Shown here one piece after another: positions 35,871 to 45,971 of a stretch of 64,000 bases of DNA. Positions within the stretch are counted from its first letter, which is position 1. Each line of letters opens with the position of its first letter. This DNA comes from Polyangia bacterium (GTDB taxonomy: Bacteria > Myxococcota_A > Polyangia > Nannocystales > Nannocystaceae). The DNA lies in NCBI GenBank assembly GCA_030430565.1, contig JAUIKS010000001.1:372001-436000 (forward strand). Direction: 5' to 3'. Made by a program: the position numbers and the translations under genes. Below the pieces are notes generated by a model. It did not search any database. It was not told where the DNA came from and worked only from the letters and a program-made list of their open reading frames with translations.

Positions 35871-37193
35871 ATGCAGCCCGACGATTCTTCACAACGAGAC
35901 CCACGTCCCTCCGTACGCCGTCTCCCTCGAGGTTCCTTCGCGCGCACCCGCGACGCGGACGCTCCTTCCTCTCTTCCTTCCTCTTTAAAGTCTCGTCTCC
36001 ACTCGCTGCGCGTCCGGGCCGGGCTCACGACTGTCGCCACTGTTTTGGCTGTAGTTGTAGCCGGTGGGTGCGACGCGCGCGCGGGCGACGGGCGCAAAGG
36101 TGGCCGAAAAGACACCAGCGCGACGGAGGTCGAGGAGCAGGCGACGCCCGTGGTCTCCGGCGAGGTTCGGCGAGGCGCGATAACGAACACGATCGCGATC
36201 GCCAGCACCATCGAGGCCGAGCAGCAGGTGACGGTGCACGCCGAGTCGACCGGGCGCATCGTCTCGCTCAAGGCCGAGGAGGGCGCCGAGGTCAAGAAGG
36301 GCGCTCGCCTCGCGCAGATCAAGTTTGACTCGCAGTCGAGCGCGCTTACGCGAGCGAACACCTCGCTGGCGAAGGCGCAGGAGGACTACGACCGCGCCAA
36401 GCGCTTGTTCGAAGGGAGCGCGATCGGGCGCGAGGAGCTCCAGAACGCGAAGAGCGCGCTCGACATGGCGAAGCTCGATGTCCGCGACCGGCGGCGCGAG
36501 ATGAAGAACACCAAGGTCATCGCGCCGTTCAACGGCACGATCGTCGAGCGACAGGTCGCCGAGGGCGGCTTCGTCACGAGCGGCGCGGCGCTGTTCACGA
36601 TCACCGACTTCGACACCCTCGTCGCCCGCGTCTACGTGCCCGAGAAAGAGCTCGATCGGCTCGCTATCGGCCAGGAGGCCGAGGTCGTCGGCAAGGCCGC
36701 GAAGGGCCGCCGCGCGGTGGGCAAAATCGAGCGCATCGCCCCGATCGTCGACGCCTCGACCGGCACGGTGAAGGTCACCATCTCCTTGCCGCGGGACCAG
36801 GTCGGCCCGGGCGGCTTCCTGCCCGGCATGTACGCCGAGGTCACGCTGACCACCGATCACCATGACGACGTGCCGCTGATCCCGAAGTCGGCGGTCGTCT
36901 ACGACGAGGATCAGGCCTACGTGTTCGTGATCGACGGCGAGCGCGTCAAGAAGGCGCGCATCGAGATCGGGCTCAGCGACGCCGAGTCGGTCGAGCTCAA
37001 TTCGGGCCCGGCGCCGGGCGAGCCGATCGTGATCGCCGGGCAAGCTGGCCTCAAAGACGGATCGCTGATCTCGCTGGTCGACTACCAGGGCAACCCGCTC
37101 GCGCCCGGCGAGACCGCGCCGCCGAAGACCGGGGACGAGTCGAAGGCGGGCGCCGCTGAGGAGTCGGCGGGTAAACCAGCGGCGAACGGCTAG
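35871..37193 (+). CDS. RND efflux membrane-fusion lipoprotein
   Basis: 440 residues from ATG 35871 (GAGGG upstream; GTG 35832 is the alternative). An unusually long, basic n-region of about 50 residues precedes the hydrophobic core and lipobox VAGGC. Then comes the usual adaptor order: a lipoyl-type half QQVTVHAESTGRIVSLKAEE, an alpha hairpin (residues about 155-215), the second lipoyl half KVIAPFNGTIVERQVAEGG, and beta-barrel and membrane-proximal domains ending VPLIPKSAVVYDEDQAYVFV. It links the permeases encoded downstream to an outer-membrane channel. The gene starts the operon. Confidence 0.9.
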   Translation: MQPDDSSQRDPRPSVRRLPRGSFARTRDADAPSSLPSSLKSRLHSLRVRAGLTTVATVLAVVVAGGCDARAGDGRKGGRKDTSATEVEEQATPVVSGEVRRGAITNTIAIASTIEAEQQVTVHAESTGRIVSLKAEEGAEVKKGARLAQIKFDSQSSALTRANTSLAKAQEDYDRAKRLFEGSAIGREELQNAKSALDMAKLDVRDRRREMKNTKVIAPFNGTIVERQVAEGGFVTSGAALFTITDFDTLVARVYVPEKELDRLAIGQEAEVVGKAAKGRRAVGKIERIAPIVDASTGTVKVTISLPRDQVGPGGFLPGMYAEVTLTTDHHDDVPLIPKSAVVYDEDQAYVFVIDGERVKKARIEIGLSDAESVELNSGPAPGEPIVIAGQAGLKDGSLISLVDYQGNPLAPGETAPPKTGDESKAGAAEESAGKPAANG

Positions 37194-37220
37194 CGGCTCG
37201 AGCGAGGGGCGACACCAGGC

Positions 37221-40200
37221 ATGAGCGAACGCGAGCGTACGTCCAGAGGCGATGACGAGCACCCTTCATCGCCGTCGTCGACCTCGCGTGCGGTCGCCGC
37301 GATGCCGGCCTCCGACCCGCGGCTGATCGCGGCGCTGCGCGCGATGGAGCGGTTTCGCTTCACCGTCACGCGCCCGGTCGCGGTCCTGATGGTCTTCATC
37401 GCCATCGTCGTGTTCGGCGGGTTCAGCGGCACGCGTCTGCCCCTCAACCTGATGCCCGACATCTCGTATCCGCGGCTGACGGTGCGCACCGAGTACCCGG
37501 GCGCGGCGCCGGCGGAGGTCGAGAACAACGTCTCGCGACCGCTCGAGGAGATCCTCGGCGTGGTCACCGGGCTCACCGAGATCTCGAGCGTGTCACGCGG
37601 TGGTTACAGCGACGTGATCCTCGAGTTCGCGTGGGACACCGACATGGACGACGCCAACCAGGATGTCCTGGAGAAGCTCGACGCCGTCAAGCCGGTGCTG
37701 CCCGAGGACATCAAGCAGCCACTGATCCTGCGCTACGACCCGACCCTGGATCCGGTGCTGACGCTGAGCTTGAGCGGTGATTCCGAGGGCTTCGAAGGCA
37801 TCGCCGGGCTCAAGTATCTGCGCAAGATCGCCGACCGCGACGTGCGGCGCCTGATCGAGCCGATCGAGGGCGTCGCGGCCGTCAAGGTCAAGGGCGGGCT
37901 CGAGGAGGAGATCGAGATCCGGCTCGACGAGGATGAGCTGCGGCGGACCGGGATCTCGATCGCCACCGTCATCACGCGCCTGCAGAACGAGAACATCAAC
38001 GTCGCGGGCGGCAACATGCGCGACGGCCGGACCCGCTACCTCGTCCGCACGGTCAACGAGTTTCGCAGCCTCGAGGACATGCGCGACATGGTCGTGGTCT
38101 CGCGCGACGGCCGTGACATCAAGCTGCGCAATATCGCGACCGTCCGCTCGGGCTACAAAGACCGCGACGTCATCACCCGGGTCAACGGCGACGAGGCGGT
38201 CGAGATCGAGGTCTACAAGGAGGCCGACGCCAACATCGTCGACATGGCCGCCAAGGTGACTGAGCGGCTCGAGGAGCAGGTTCGCCCGCGCATCGAGAAA
38301 GAGTACGGCGCCGGCCTCGAGATCATCACCGACCGCTCGCTGTTCATCGAGTCGAGCATCGACGAGGTGCGCAGCTCCGCGCTGTGGGGCGGGCTCATCG
38401 CGATCGGCGTGCTGCTGCTGTTCCTGCGCGACTTTAAGACGACCGCGATCGTCGCGGTCGCGATCCCCGTCTCGGTCCTGATCGCCTTCGCGCCCATGAA
38501 CCTTGCGGGCGTCTCGCTCAACATCATGTCCCTCGGCGGCATGGCGCTGGGCATCGGCATGTTGGTCGACAACTCGATCGTGGTGCTCGAGTCGATCCAC
38601 CGCTGCCGCGAGGAGGGCGACGACATGATCCGCGCGACCCTGCGCGGGACCAGCGAGGTCGGCAGCGCCGTGATCGCGGCGACCCTGACCTCGATCGCGG
38701 TGTTCTTCCCCATGGTCTTCGTCGAGGGCGTCGCCGGGCAGATGTTCGGCGACCTCGGCCTGACCGTGGTCTTCAGCCTGCTCGCCTCGCTCGCGGTCGC
38801 GCTGTTCTTGATCCCGATGCTGGCCTCGCGGCAATGGTTCGGGGAGCGGGCGAAGCAGCCGGTCCGCGCGGTCCTCACCAGCCTCGGCGAGACCTGGACC
38901 GTCTGGCGCTCGGTGCGGGAGTGCGTCACGGACCTCAAGGCCGCCGGCTGGCGTCTGCTGCTGCTCGCGCCGCTGGTCTATCTACTCACGCGCGCGCTCT
39001 TGCATCTCGCCTTCGAGCTGATCGGCAAGCTGCTGGCGAGCGCGGCGGTCGTGGTGCTCGGCGTCGCGGTCACGCTCAGCGGCGGCCTCTACTGGCTCTT
39101 GGGCAAGCTGCTCACGCCGGTGCTGTGGCTCTTCGACTTCCTGCTCCGCGGCCTCGAGGTGCTCTACCCGGTCGCCATCCGGTGGTGCCTGCGCAACCGC
39201 CCGCTGATCTTGACCGCGGTGCTCGGCGCGTTCGCGTCGATGTTCTGGGCCGTGCCGCAGCTCGACACCGAGCTGATCCCGGAGATGCACCAGGGCGAAT
39301 TCACCGTCGAGCTCAACCTGCCCGTCGGGACGCCGCTGTCGATCACCGACGAGACGATGGAGCCGATCGAGCTCGAGCTCGAGGAGTCGGTCCCGCGCCT
39401 GCGCACGCTCGTCACCACCATCGGCAGCGAGCGCGACAGCACCGAGTCCGGCGAGCGGGGCGAGCACACGGCGCGCATGCGCGTGGCGCTGACGACCCAG
39501 CGCTCGCGCACCACGAAGCCCAAACCAAGCGAGCCGGGCGCGGATGAGGCCGAGACGAAGGCTGAGTCGAAGGCGCCGAAGGCCGACGAGCGCGCGCGCG
39601 CGCCGGAGCGCGAGACGATCAACTCGGTCACCGCCGAGGGCGAGGCCCTCGACGTCGTTCGCCCGCGCGTCGCGAAGATCCCCGACGTCGACATCAACGT
39701 CACGCGCCCGGTGCTGTTCTCGTTCACGCGACCGATCGAGGTCGAGATCAGGGGGTACGAGCTCATCGAGCTCGGCGAGGCGACGAACGCCGTCGCGGCC
39801 CAGCTTCGGCGGGTCGACGGCCTGCGTGACGTCAAGTCCTCGATCTTGCCCGGCAGCCCCGAGATCCAGATCGTCTACGACCGCGACGCGCTCGCCCGCT
39901 ACGGGCTCAACATCCGCGATGTCGCCGACCTCGTGCGCAACAAGGTCCAGGGCTACGAGGCCACCAAGTACAACCGCAAAGACCGCAAGATCCCCGTCCG
40001 TGTCCGCCTCGCGAAGATCGACGAGGCGACGGTCGACGAGCTGCGCGAGCTGGTGGTCAACCCGGGTCAGACGCGCCCGGTGCCGCTCAGCGCGGTCGCC
40101 GAGCTGACCCTCGGGCGCGGCCCCAACGAGATCCGCCGGATCGGGCAGCAGCGCACGGGGCTGGTGACCGCGAACGTCGAGGGCACCGGCCTCGGCTCGG

Positions 40201-40976
40201 CCGTCACGCGCATTCGCCTGGCGCTCGATGAGCTGAGCCTGCCCGCCGGCGTCACCGTCGCCGTCACCGGCCAGAGCGACGAGTGGGAGACCTCCTCGCA
40301 GTCGCTCTACCTCGCGCTCGCGCTCTCGATCTTCCTCGTCTACGTGATCATGGCCTCGCAGTTCGAGAGCGTGATCTACCCGCTGATCATCCTGTTCTCG
40401 ATCCCGCTCGCGGGCGTCGGCGTCGTGTTCGCGCTGCTGCTGCTGGACATGCCGGTCAGCGTCGTCGTGTTCCTCGGTTGCATCCTGCTCGCCGGCATCG
40501 TCGTCAACAACGCGATCGTGCTCGTCGACTACGTGAACCAGCTCAAGGCCCGGGGGATGGGGACGGAGGAGGCGCTCGTGCTCGCCGGCCGCGTGCGCCT
40601 GCGCCCGATCCTGATGACGACGCTGACGACCGTGCTCGGGCTCCTGCCGATGGTGCTGTTCACCGGCGACGGCTCTGAGATCCGCGTGCCGATGGCGCTC
40701 ACGGTGATCGCCGGCCTCGCGTTCTCGACCCTGCTGACGCTCGTCGTGATCCCGACGATCTACGCAGGCTTCGATCGCTTCACGGGGGTCGAGACCTTCG
40801 AGCCGCGCTCGGTCGAGCTCGAGCGCGACCTGTCCGATGTGACCTCCGACCAGCTCGTCCCCGAGTTCGCCGAGCTGGCCAAGCGGCACGCGGTCGACGA
40901 CGCGCGCGTGACGCCGGGTGAAACCGAGGGCGCGGCGGCGCGGGTCGATAGAATGGACGAGCCCGATGGCGCGTGA
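37221..40976 (+). CDS. RND efflux permease, with charged insert
   Basis: 1251 residues, start 28 nt after the adaptor gene. It has 12 core membrane helices and two periplasmic loops of the HAE family; helix 4 carries the proton-relay Asp in GIGMLVDNSIVVLE. Two oddities stand out. Between the halves, around residues 570-660, extra hydrophobic segments (LLLLAPLVYLLTRALLHLAF, VVVLGVAVTLSGGLYWLLG) suggest an added hairpin. In the second periplasmic loop a Lys/Glu/Ala-rich insert (residues about 765-810) interrupts the porter domain. Substrate unknown. Confidence 0.9.
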   Translation: MSERERTSRGDDEHPSSPSSTSRAVAAMPASDPRLIAALRAMERFRFTVTRPVAVLMVFIAIVVFGGFSGTRLPLNLMPDISYPRLTVRTEYPGAAPAEVENNVSRPLEEILGVVTGLTEISSVSRGGYSDVILEFAWDTDMDDANQDVLEKLDAVKPVLPEDIKQPLILRYDPTLDPVLTLSLSGDSEGFEGIAGLKYLRKIADRDVRRLIEPIEGVAAVKVKGGLEEEIEIRLDEDELRRTGISIATVITRLQNENINVAGGNMRDGRTRYLVRTVNEFRSLEDMRDMVVVSRDGRDIKLRNIATVRSGYKDRDVITRVNGDEAVEIEVYKEADANIVDMAAKVTERLEEQVRPRIEKEYGAGLEIITDRSLFIESSIDEVRSSALWGGLIAIGVLLLFLRDFKTTAIVAVAIPVSVLIAFAPMNLAGVSLNIMSLGGMALGIGMLVDNSIVVLESIHRCREEGDDMIRATLRGTSEVGSAVIAATLTSIAVFFPMVFVEGVAGQMFGDLGLTVVFSLLASLAVALFLIPMLASRQWFGERAKQPVRAVLTSLGETWTVWRSVRECVTDLKAAGWRLLLLAPLVYLLTRALLHLAFELIGKLLASAAVVVLGVAVTLSGGLYWLLGKLLTPVLWLFDFLLRGLEVLYPVAIRWCLRNRPLILTAVLGAFASMFWAVPQLDTELIPEMHQGEFTVELNLPVGTPLSITDETMEPIELELEESVPRLRTLVTTIGSERDSTESGERGEHTARMRVALTTQRSRTTKPKPSEPGADEAETKAESKAPKADERARAPERETINSVTAEGEALDVVRPRVAKIPDVDINVTRPVLFSFTRPIEVEIRGYELIELGEATNAVAAQLRRVDGLRDVKSSILPGSPEIQIVYDRDALARYGLNIRDVADLVRNKVQGYEATKYNRKDRKIPVRVRLAKIDEATVDELRELVVNPGQTRPVPLSAVAELTLGRGPNEIRRIGQQRTGLVTANVEGTGLGSAVTRIRLALDELSLPAGVTVAVTGQSDEWETSSQSLYLALALSIFLVYVIMASQFESVIYPLIILFSIPLAGVGVVFALLLLDMPVSVVVFLGCILLAGIVVNNAIVLVDYVNQLKARGMGTEEALVLAGRVRLRPILMTTLTTVLGLLPMVLFTGDGSEIRVPMALTVIAGLAFSTLLTLVVIPTIYAGFDRFTGVETFEPRSVELERDLSDVTSDQLVPEFAELAKRHAVDDARVTPGETEGAAARVDRMDEPDGA

Positions 40977-43900
40977 CGTCGGCCTGCGACAGAACTCCAT
41001 CGTCCGGACCTCGCTGGTCCGGCCGGTGACGATGATGATGGTGCTGCTGAGCGCCATCGTCATCGGCATCGTCGCGCTCGTGAACATCCAGCTGGAGCTG
41101 ATCCCCTCGGGCCTGTCGCCGCCCTTCATGCAGGTGCAGGTCCCGTACAGCAACGCGACCGCGCAGGACGTCGAGGAGCAGATCACCCGGCCGCTCGAGC
41201 AGGAGCTGGCCTCGACGCCAGGTCTCGACGAGATCAGCGCGACCTCGCGGGCCAACCAGGCCAACATCTCGCTGGTCTTCGAGGGCGAGTACGACATGGA
41301 CATCGCGTACCGCGAGGTCCGTGATCGCGTCGCGCGGGTGCGCCCCGATCTGCCCGACGACGTCAAGGAGATCGAGATCCGCAAGCAGTCCGGCGCGGCG
41401 CTGCCGGTCGCGTTCTACGGGATCACCTGGGACGAGACGGTCGAGCAGCCGCAGGACAAGATCCAGAAGACGCTGGTCCGCGCGATCGAGCGCATCGACG
41501 GCGTCGGCTTCGTCAACCTGTGGGGCGAGGCCGACCGCGAGATCCAGGTCGAGATCAACCGCTCGCTGGCCGAGGCCGCGAACCTCAACATCTTCCAGAT
41601 CGCGAACGACCTCTCGCGCGCCAACTTCAACCTGGCGAGCGGCTACATCAAGGACCCCGAGGGCAAGTTCACGATCCGCTCGCTCGCGACCTACCAGTCC
41701 GTCGAGGAGCTGAAGAACACGATCGTCGGGCCCAACAACATCCGGCTCAAGGACATCGCCGAGGTCACCTACGAGCGCCCCGAGAACGAGCGCTACGACC
41801 GCTACAACGGCCGCCCGACGATGGTGATGTTCATCCTCAAGGAGTCGCAGGCCAACACCGTCGAGGTCTGCGACCGCATCCGCGCGGCCATCGACGAGGT
41901 CGCCGCGAGCCCGCAGATGAAGGGCTTCGAGGTCAAGGACATCTTCCTGCAGGGCGACATGATCCGCTTCAGCCTCGAGCAGGTCATGGACTCCGGCCTG
42001 CAGGGCGGCGTGCTCGCGTTCTTCGTGCTGCTGACCTTCCTGCGGCGGATCCGGCTGACGCTGATCATCGCCGCCTCGATCCCGCTCTCGATCTTCCTCT
42101 CGCTGCCCGTGATGTACTTCCTGGGCCAGTCGATCAACATCATCTCGCTGCTCGGCCTGATGATCTGCATCGGCCTCGTCGTCGACAACTCGGTCGTCGT
42201 CGCCGAGAACATCGAGCGCTACCGCGAGCGCGGGCTCGGTCGCTACGCCGCCGCGCTGCACGGCGCCAGCGAGGTCGCGCTGCCGGTCACGCTCGCCACG
42301 CTGACGACGATGGTCGTGTTCGCCCCGGCCGCGCTGCTCAGCTCGGGGATGACGCAGTTTTTCATGATCCGCATGGTCACGCCGGTCTGCGTCTCGCTGC
42401 TGGCGAGCCTGTTCGTCGCGCTGGTGCTCGTGCCGATCTCGAGCGCGATGCAGCTGCGCGGCGCGCCGACGCTGCGCCGCGATCGCGGGCCGTGGACGCG
42501 CCGCTTCCTCGCCCTCGACGAGTGGTGGAAGGCCAAGCTGACCTGGGTCTACGACCGCTCCATGGGGCGCCTCAACGCGTTCTACGGGCGCGTGATCCGC
42601 CTCAGCCTGCGCCGCCGCTTCGACGTGGTGTTCACCGCGATGCTCGCGCTCGCGGCGACCTTCGCGATCCCGATGAAGCAGGTGCCGTTCATCCAGGGGG
42701 ATGACTCGGGCGGCCGCAATTTTTGGGTCTACTACTCGATGCCCGGCGACACCTCGCTCGAGGAGGCCGACGAGTTCTTCCGCCAGCTAGAGGAGCAGGT
42801 CGAGCCGCTGCGCGAGCAGTACAACATGGCCGGGCAGTACATCGGCTTCGACGCCACCTTCGGCCAGGTCCAGTTCTTCTTCGACCCGCCCAAGCCCGGC
42901 GAGCGGCCGCTCAAGGAGGTCCGCAAGGAGATCTTCGACCAGCTGCCCGAGCGGCCAGGCTGGAAGAAGTCGGCGCGCTTCGGGACCAGCGACGGCGGCC
43001 TGGACGAGACCTTCGTGATCGCGCTCTACGGCGATGACCACGGGCAGGTGCAGCGAGCCAAGGACGACCTGCTGGCGCTGCTGACCCAGCAGCCAGGCGT
43101 GATCGGCGAGCAGAACCGGGGCACCGACACGCGCCGGCGCGACGAGCTCGCGCTCTCGATCGACCGGACCATGAGCGAGCGCTTCGGGGTCTCGGCCGGG
43201 ATGATCGCCAACACGATCGCCTACGCGATCCGCGGGCAGCCGCTCCCGCGCTACCAGAGCGAGACCGAGGACCGCGAGATCAACGTCCAGATCCGCTACC
43301 GCAAGCAGGATCGCGAGCAGCTCGCGCAGCTGCGCGAGTTCAAGGTCCCGACCCAGTCCGGCGCGGTCGTCCCGATCCGGACGATGACCGAGGCCGTGAT
43401 CCAGCAGGGCGAGGTCGCGCTGGTCCGCAACAACAAGCGCGTCGCCTCGCTGCTGCGGCTCGAGATCGAGAAAGACGATCGCGTCGAGACTATCGCCCGG
43501 CTCAAGAAGATCACCGACAGCTACCAGCTGCCGAGCGGCGTCAGTTTCGACGCCGACCACGAGGCCCGCGAGGTCGAGGACACCCAGCGCGACCTGATGG
43601 GCGCCGGGCTGCTCTCGATCATCTTCATCTTCCTGCTGATGGGCTACCTGTTCGAGTCGGTGATCCTGCCGCTGAGCGTGCTGCCCTCGATCCCGCTGTC
43701 CTTCATCGGGGTGTGGTGGTTTCTGTGGATGACGCAGTCGACCATGGACCCGCTCGCGGGCATCGGCGTGCTGCTGCTGCTCGGCGTGGTCGTCAACAAC
43801 GGGATCGTGCTCGTCGACTTCATCAACGGCGCGCGCGCCCAGGGCCTCAGCCGCGACGAGGCCATCATCCAGTCGGGCAAGCAGCGCTTCCGCCCGATCA

Positions 43901-44727
43901 TGATGACCGCGATGACGACCATCGGCGGGATGCTGCCGCTGGCGTTCTCCGAGCCGACCGGGCAGGGCATCGCGTACGGCCCGTTCGGCAAGGCGCTCGT
44001 CGGCGGCATGATCACGGCGACGGTGCTGACGCTGGTCGTTGTGCCGGTCGCGTACTCGTACTTCGATGACCTCAGCGTCGCGATCATGCGCTGGCTCGCG
44101 CAGGTCACCGGGCGGCGCTACACGCCGCCGCCGGAGGGGCGCCACGTCGAGATCGAGGACGGGGAGCCGCCGCCCGAGGCCGCGCAGCTCCGCGAGAGCG
44201 AGGAAGAATTCCTCGCCTTCGTCGGCGGTCGTCGGCAGGCGTTTTGGCGCCGGGTCTGGCGTCGCTGGCTGAAGACCGGCATCGCGCCGTTCTCCTTCCC
44301 CGCGCTCGGCCTGACGCTGCTGTGGATGGCCTATCACAAGCTCGGGCGCGTCACGCTCTGGGTCGCGGGCCTGTTCGCGGTGCCCGTCATCGCCGTCGCC
44401 GCCGTCGAGCTGTACCCGACGGTGGTGCCCGCGTGGTGTGAGCACCTCTGGATCATCACGATGATCACGACGATCGTCGTCGGCTTCGCGGGGACTCGCT
44501 GGATCTGCGAGCGCGGGGCCCGGGAGATCATCGCGCTGCGGGCCGCGGAGCCGGACCTTGCGCGACGCCTGGAGCTGCTGCGTCGACGCGGCGGCGTCAG
44601 CGTGGGGCGGCTGCTGATCGCGCTCGCGCTGCTCGGCGCGGCCGCGGGCGGCCTCGCGGCGCTCACCAGCGCGCGGCCGGGCGCGACCAGCCCCGAGGCC
44701 GCGGTCGAGACTGAGCCTGAGTCCTAG
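40966..44727 (+). CDS. RND efflux permease, second subunit
   Basis: 1253 residues from ATG 40966, overlapping the previous gene by 11 nt, so the two permeases are coupled. Helix 1 (MMMVLLSAIVIGIVALVNI), the helix-4 Asp in GLVVDNSVVVAENIERYRERG, and the second-half GVVVNNGIVLVDFING mark a full RND transporter. The last 190 residues are an extension with additional membrane segments (LTLLWMAYHKLGRVTLWVAG, LWIITMITTIVVGFAG) and an Ala-rich end. Two different permeases with one adaptor resemble MdtABC-type heterotrimeric pumps. No TolC-like gene is in the window. Confidence 0.9.
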   Translation: MARDVGLRQNSIVRTSLVRPVTMMMVLLSAIVIGIVALVNIQLELIPSGLSPPFMQVQVPYSNATAQDVEEQITRPLEQELASTPGLDEISATSRANQANISLVFEGEYDMDIAYREVRDRVARVRPDLPDDVKEIEIRKQSGAALPVAFYGITWDETVEQPQDKIQKTLVRAIERIDGVGFVNLWGEADREIQVEINRSLAEAANLNIFQIANDLSRANFNLASGYIKDPEGKFTIRSLATYQSVEELKNTIVGPNNIRLKDIAEVTYERPENERYDRYNGRPTMVMFILKESQANTVEVCDRIRAAIDEVAASPQMKGFEVKDIFLQGDMIRFSLEQVMDSGLQGGVLAFFVLLTFLRRIRLTLIIAASIPLSIFLSLPVMYFLGQSINIISLLGLMICIGLVVDNSVVVAENIERYRERGLGRYAAALHGASEVALPVTLATLTTMVVFAPAALLSSGMTQFFMIRMVTPVCVSLLASLFVALVLVPISSAMQLRGAPTLRRDRGPWTRRFLALDEWWKAKLTWVYDRSMGRLNAFYGRVIRLSLRRRFDVVFTAMLALAATFAIPMKQVPFIQGDDSGGRNFWVYYSMPGDTSLEEADEFFRQLEEQVEPLREQYNMAGQYIGFDATFGQVQFFFDPPKPGERPLKEVRKEIFDQLPERPGWKKSARFGTSDGGLDETFVIALYGDDHGQVQRAKDDLLALLTQQPGVIGEQNRGTDTRRRDELALSIDRTMSERFGVSAGMIANTIAYAIRGQPLPRYQSETEDREINVQIRYRKQDREQLAQLREFKVPTQSGAVVPIRTMTEAVIQQGEVALVRNNKRVASLLRLEIEKDDRVETIARLKKITDSYQLPSGVSFDADHEAREVEDTQRDLMGAGLLSIIFIFLLMGYLFESVILPLSVLPSIPLSFIGVWWFLWMTQSTMDPLAGIGVLLLLGVVVNNGIVLVDFINGARAQGLSRDEAIIQSGKQRFRPIMMTAMTTIGGMLPLAFSEPTGQGIAYGPFGKALVGGMITATVLTLVVVPVAYSYFDDLSVAIMRWLAQVTGRRYTPPPEGRHVEIEDGEPPPEAAQLRESEEEFLAFVGGRRQAFWRRVWRRWLKTGIAPFSFPALGLTLLWMAYHKLGRVTLWVAGLFAVPVIAVAAVELYPTVVPAWCEHLWIITMITTIVVGFAGTRWICERGAREIIALRAAEPDLARRLELLRRRGGVSVGRLLIALALLGAAAGGLAALTSARPGATSPEAAVETEPES

Positions 44728-44764
44728 GCCCAGGGGGGCGCGAGCCCCGATTGGGTGTTTCTAA

Positions 44765-44772
44765 AGACATGT
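44765..44772 (+). promoter_or_regulatory. AGACATGT motif upstream of GD-repeat lipoprotein
   Basis: AAAGACATGTTGTTTGG lies 30-38 nt before the start codon of the GD-repeat lipoprotein, in an AT-rich patch. Only half of the palindrome is kept here, but it shares the AGACATGT core and orientation of the sites at 18500, 30785 and 54034. Confidence 0.4.
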
Positions 44773-44801
44773 TGTTTGGTTAACGTTGTATCGGAGGCGG
44801 T

Positions 44802-45941
44802 ATGGCGGGGATCAAGCGGCTGGGCGTGATGGTGATGGTGCTGGGTCTCGGGCTCGCGAGCTGCGGCGACTCAGGCGAGGGCACGAGCGGGAGCGCGACC
44901 GGCGAGACCGAGAGCGCGGGCTCCGACGGCGCGACGAGCACGGATCCCAGCGCGGGCGGTCCGACGACCGCGGCGGGGACCGATCCGAGCGGGACCGACG
45001 GCGAGACCGAGAGCACGACGATGGGCGTCGGCGACGGAGACGGAGACGGAGACGGAGACGGCGACGGAGACGGAGACGGAGACGGAGACGGCGACGGCGA
45101 CGGGGACGGCGACGGAGACGGAGACGGAGACGGAGACGGAGACGGCGACGGAGACGGAGACGGTGACGGAGACGGCGACGGAGACGGAGACGGAGACGGA
45201 GACGGAGACGGAGACGGAGACGGCGACGGGGACGGCGACGGCGACGATCCCAAGGGGCTCTGGATCGTCACGGTCGACGACCAGACCAACCCCAATCGCC
45301 TCCTGCGCATCGATATCGAGACCGGCGCGGGCGAGCAGGTCTGCGAGCTGAACAACAACGACGGCTACAACACCAGCACGTTTAACCGCGACGGCTTTTT
45401 GTTCGCGCACAACTTCACGCACGCGCGCATCGAGGTCATTAACCCCTGCACCTGCGAGATCGACATCGTGGGGAACACCGGCGTCGGGAACCTCCCCGGG
45501 ATCACCGCCGATCAGGAGCTCGGCCTCTACGGCATCGAGGTCAACGCCGACAACTTCGTCGACGTCAACACCGAGAACGGCCAGGCGACGATCCTCGGTC
45601 CGCTCGGCGTTAACTTTGGAACAGGTGGGCTCACCTGGTCGGATCTCGAGCAGGCGCCCTACGCGATCAACGGCTCGGTCGACATCCTCTACAGCATCGA
45701 CATCCAGAGCGGTAACGCGACGCCGATCGCCGACCTCAGCCTCGACTTCGGGACGGTCGGCATCGAGCTGCACCCGGCCAACGAGATGATCTACGCGTGC
45801 AGCAACGCCGACATGCTGTACTCGATCGATCCTGACACTGGGGTCGTCTCTGAGATCGGGCCGATCGGCCTCACCGGGGCCTGCGACAACCTCGCGGCGC
45901 CGTGGAAGCCGGTGGAGTGCCTCGACAACTGGCCCCCGTGA
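44802..45941 (+). CDS. Propeller-like lipoprotein with long Gly-Asp repeat
   Basis: 379 residues, GGAGG at -8. The signal peptide ends in the lipobox LASC. A Ser/Thr/Glu/Gly-rich linker leads into about 36 consecutive Gly-Asp dipeptides (residues about 77-149). The C-terminal 225 residues look like a beta-propeller of the kind seen in the lipoprotein at 16967-18412: [34 protein letters not shown] and [17 protein letters not shown]. The repeated Asp could chelate calcium and stiffen a stalk that holds the propeller away from the membrane. Ligand unknown. Confidence 0.82.
   Translation: MAGIKRLGVMVMVLGLGLASCGDSGEGTSGSATGETESAGSDGATSTDPSAGGPTTAAGTDPSGTDGETESTTMGVGDGDGDGDGDGDGDGDGDGDGDGDGDGDGDGDGDGDGDGDGDGDGDGDGDGDGDGDGDGDGDGDGDGDGDGDDPKGLWIVTVDDQTNPNRLLRIDIETGAGEQVCELNNNDGYNTSTFNRDGFLFAHNFTHARIEVINPCTCEIDIVGNTGVGNLPGITADQELGLYGIEVNADNFVDVNTENGQATILGPLGVNFGTGGLTWSDLEQAPYAINGSVDILYSIDIQSGNATPIADLSLDFGTVGIELHPANEMIYACSNADMLYSIDPDTGVVSEIGPIGLTGACDNLAAPWKPVECLDNWPP
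45030..45247 (+). repeat. In-frame 6-bp minisatellite (GGAGAC/GGCGAC)
   Basis: About 36 tandem copies of a hexamer, GGAGAC alternating with GGCGAC and rare GGTGAC/GGGGAC, all encoding Gly-Asp. The mixed synonymous units show it is old enough to have diverged but still near-perfect, and it can expand or contract without a frameshift. Confidence 0.95.
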
Positions 45942-45971
45942 GCCCGCGGGGCCTGTGGTAGGAAGGGCGGG

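Noticed and set aside
37221..44727. Heavy-metal (CusA-type) identity of the RND permeases
   Set aside because: No Met-rich or metal-binding pattern is visible in the adaptor or permeases, and the double-permease layout fits drug-type pumps better.
45030..45247. CRISPR-like array
   Set aside because: The unit is a 6-bp in-frame repeat without spacers, inside a gene.
44780..45358. Minus-strand Pro-Ser repeat protein
   Set aside because: It is the antisense reading of the Gly-Asp repeat; the plus-strand frame has a ribosome site, signal peptide and propeller domain.
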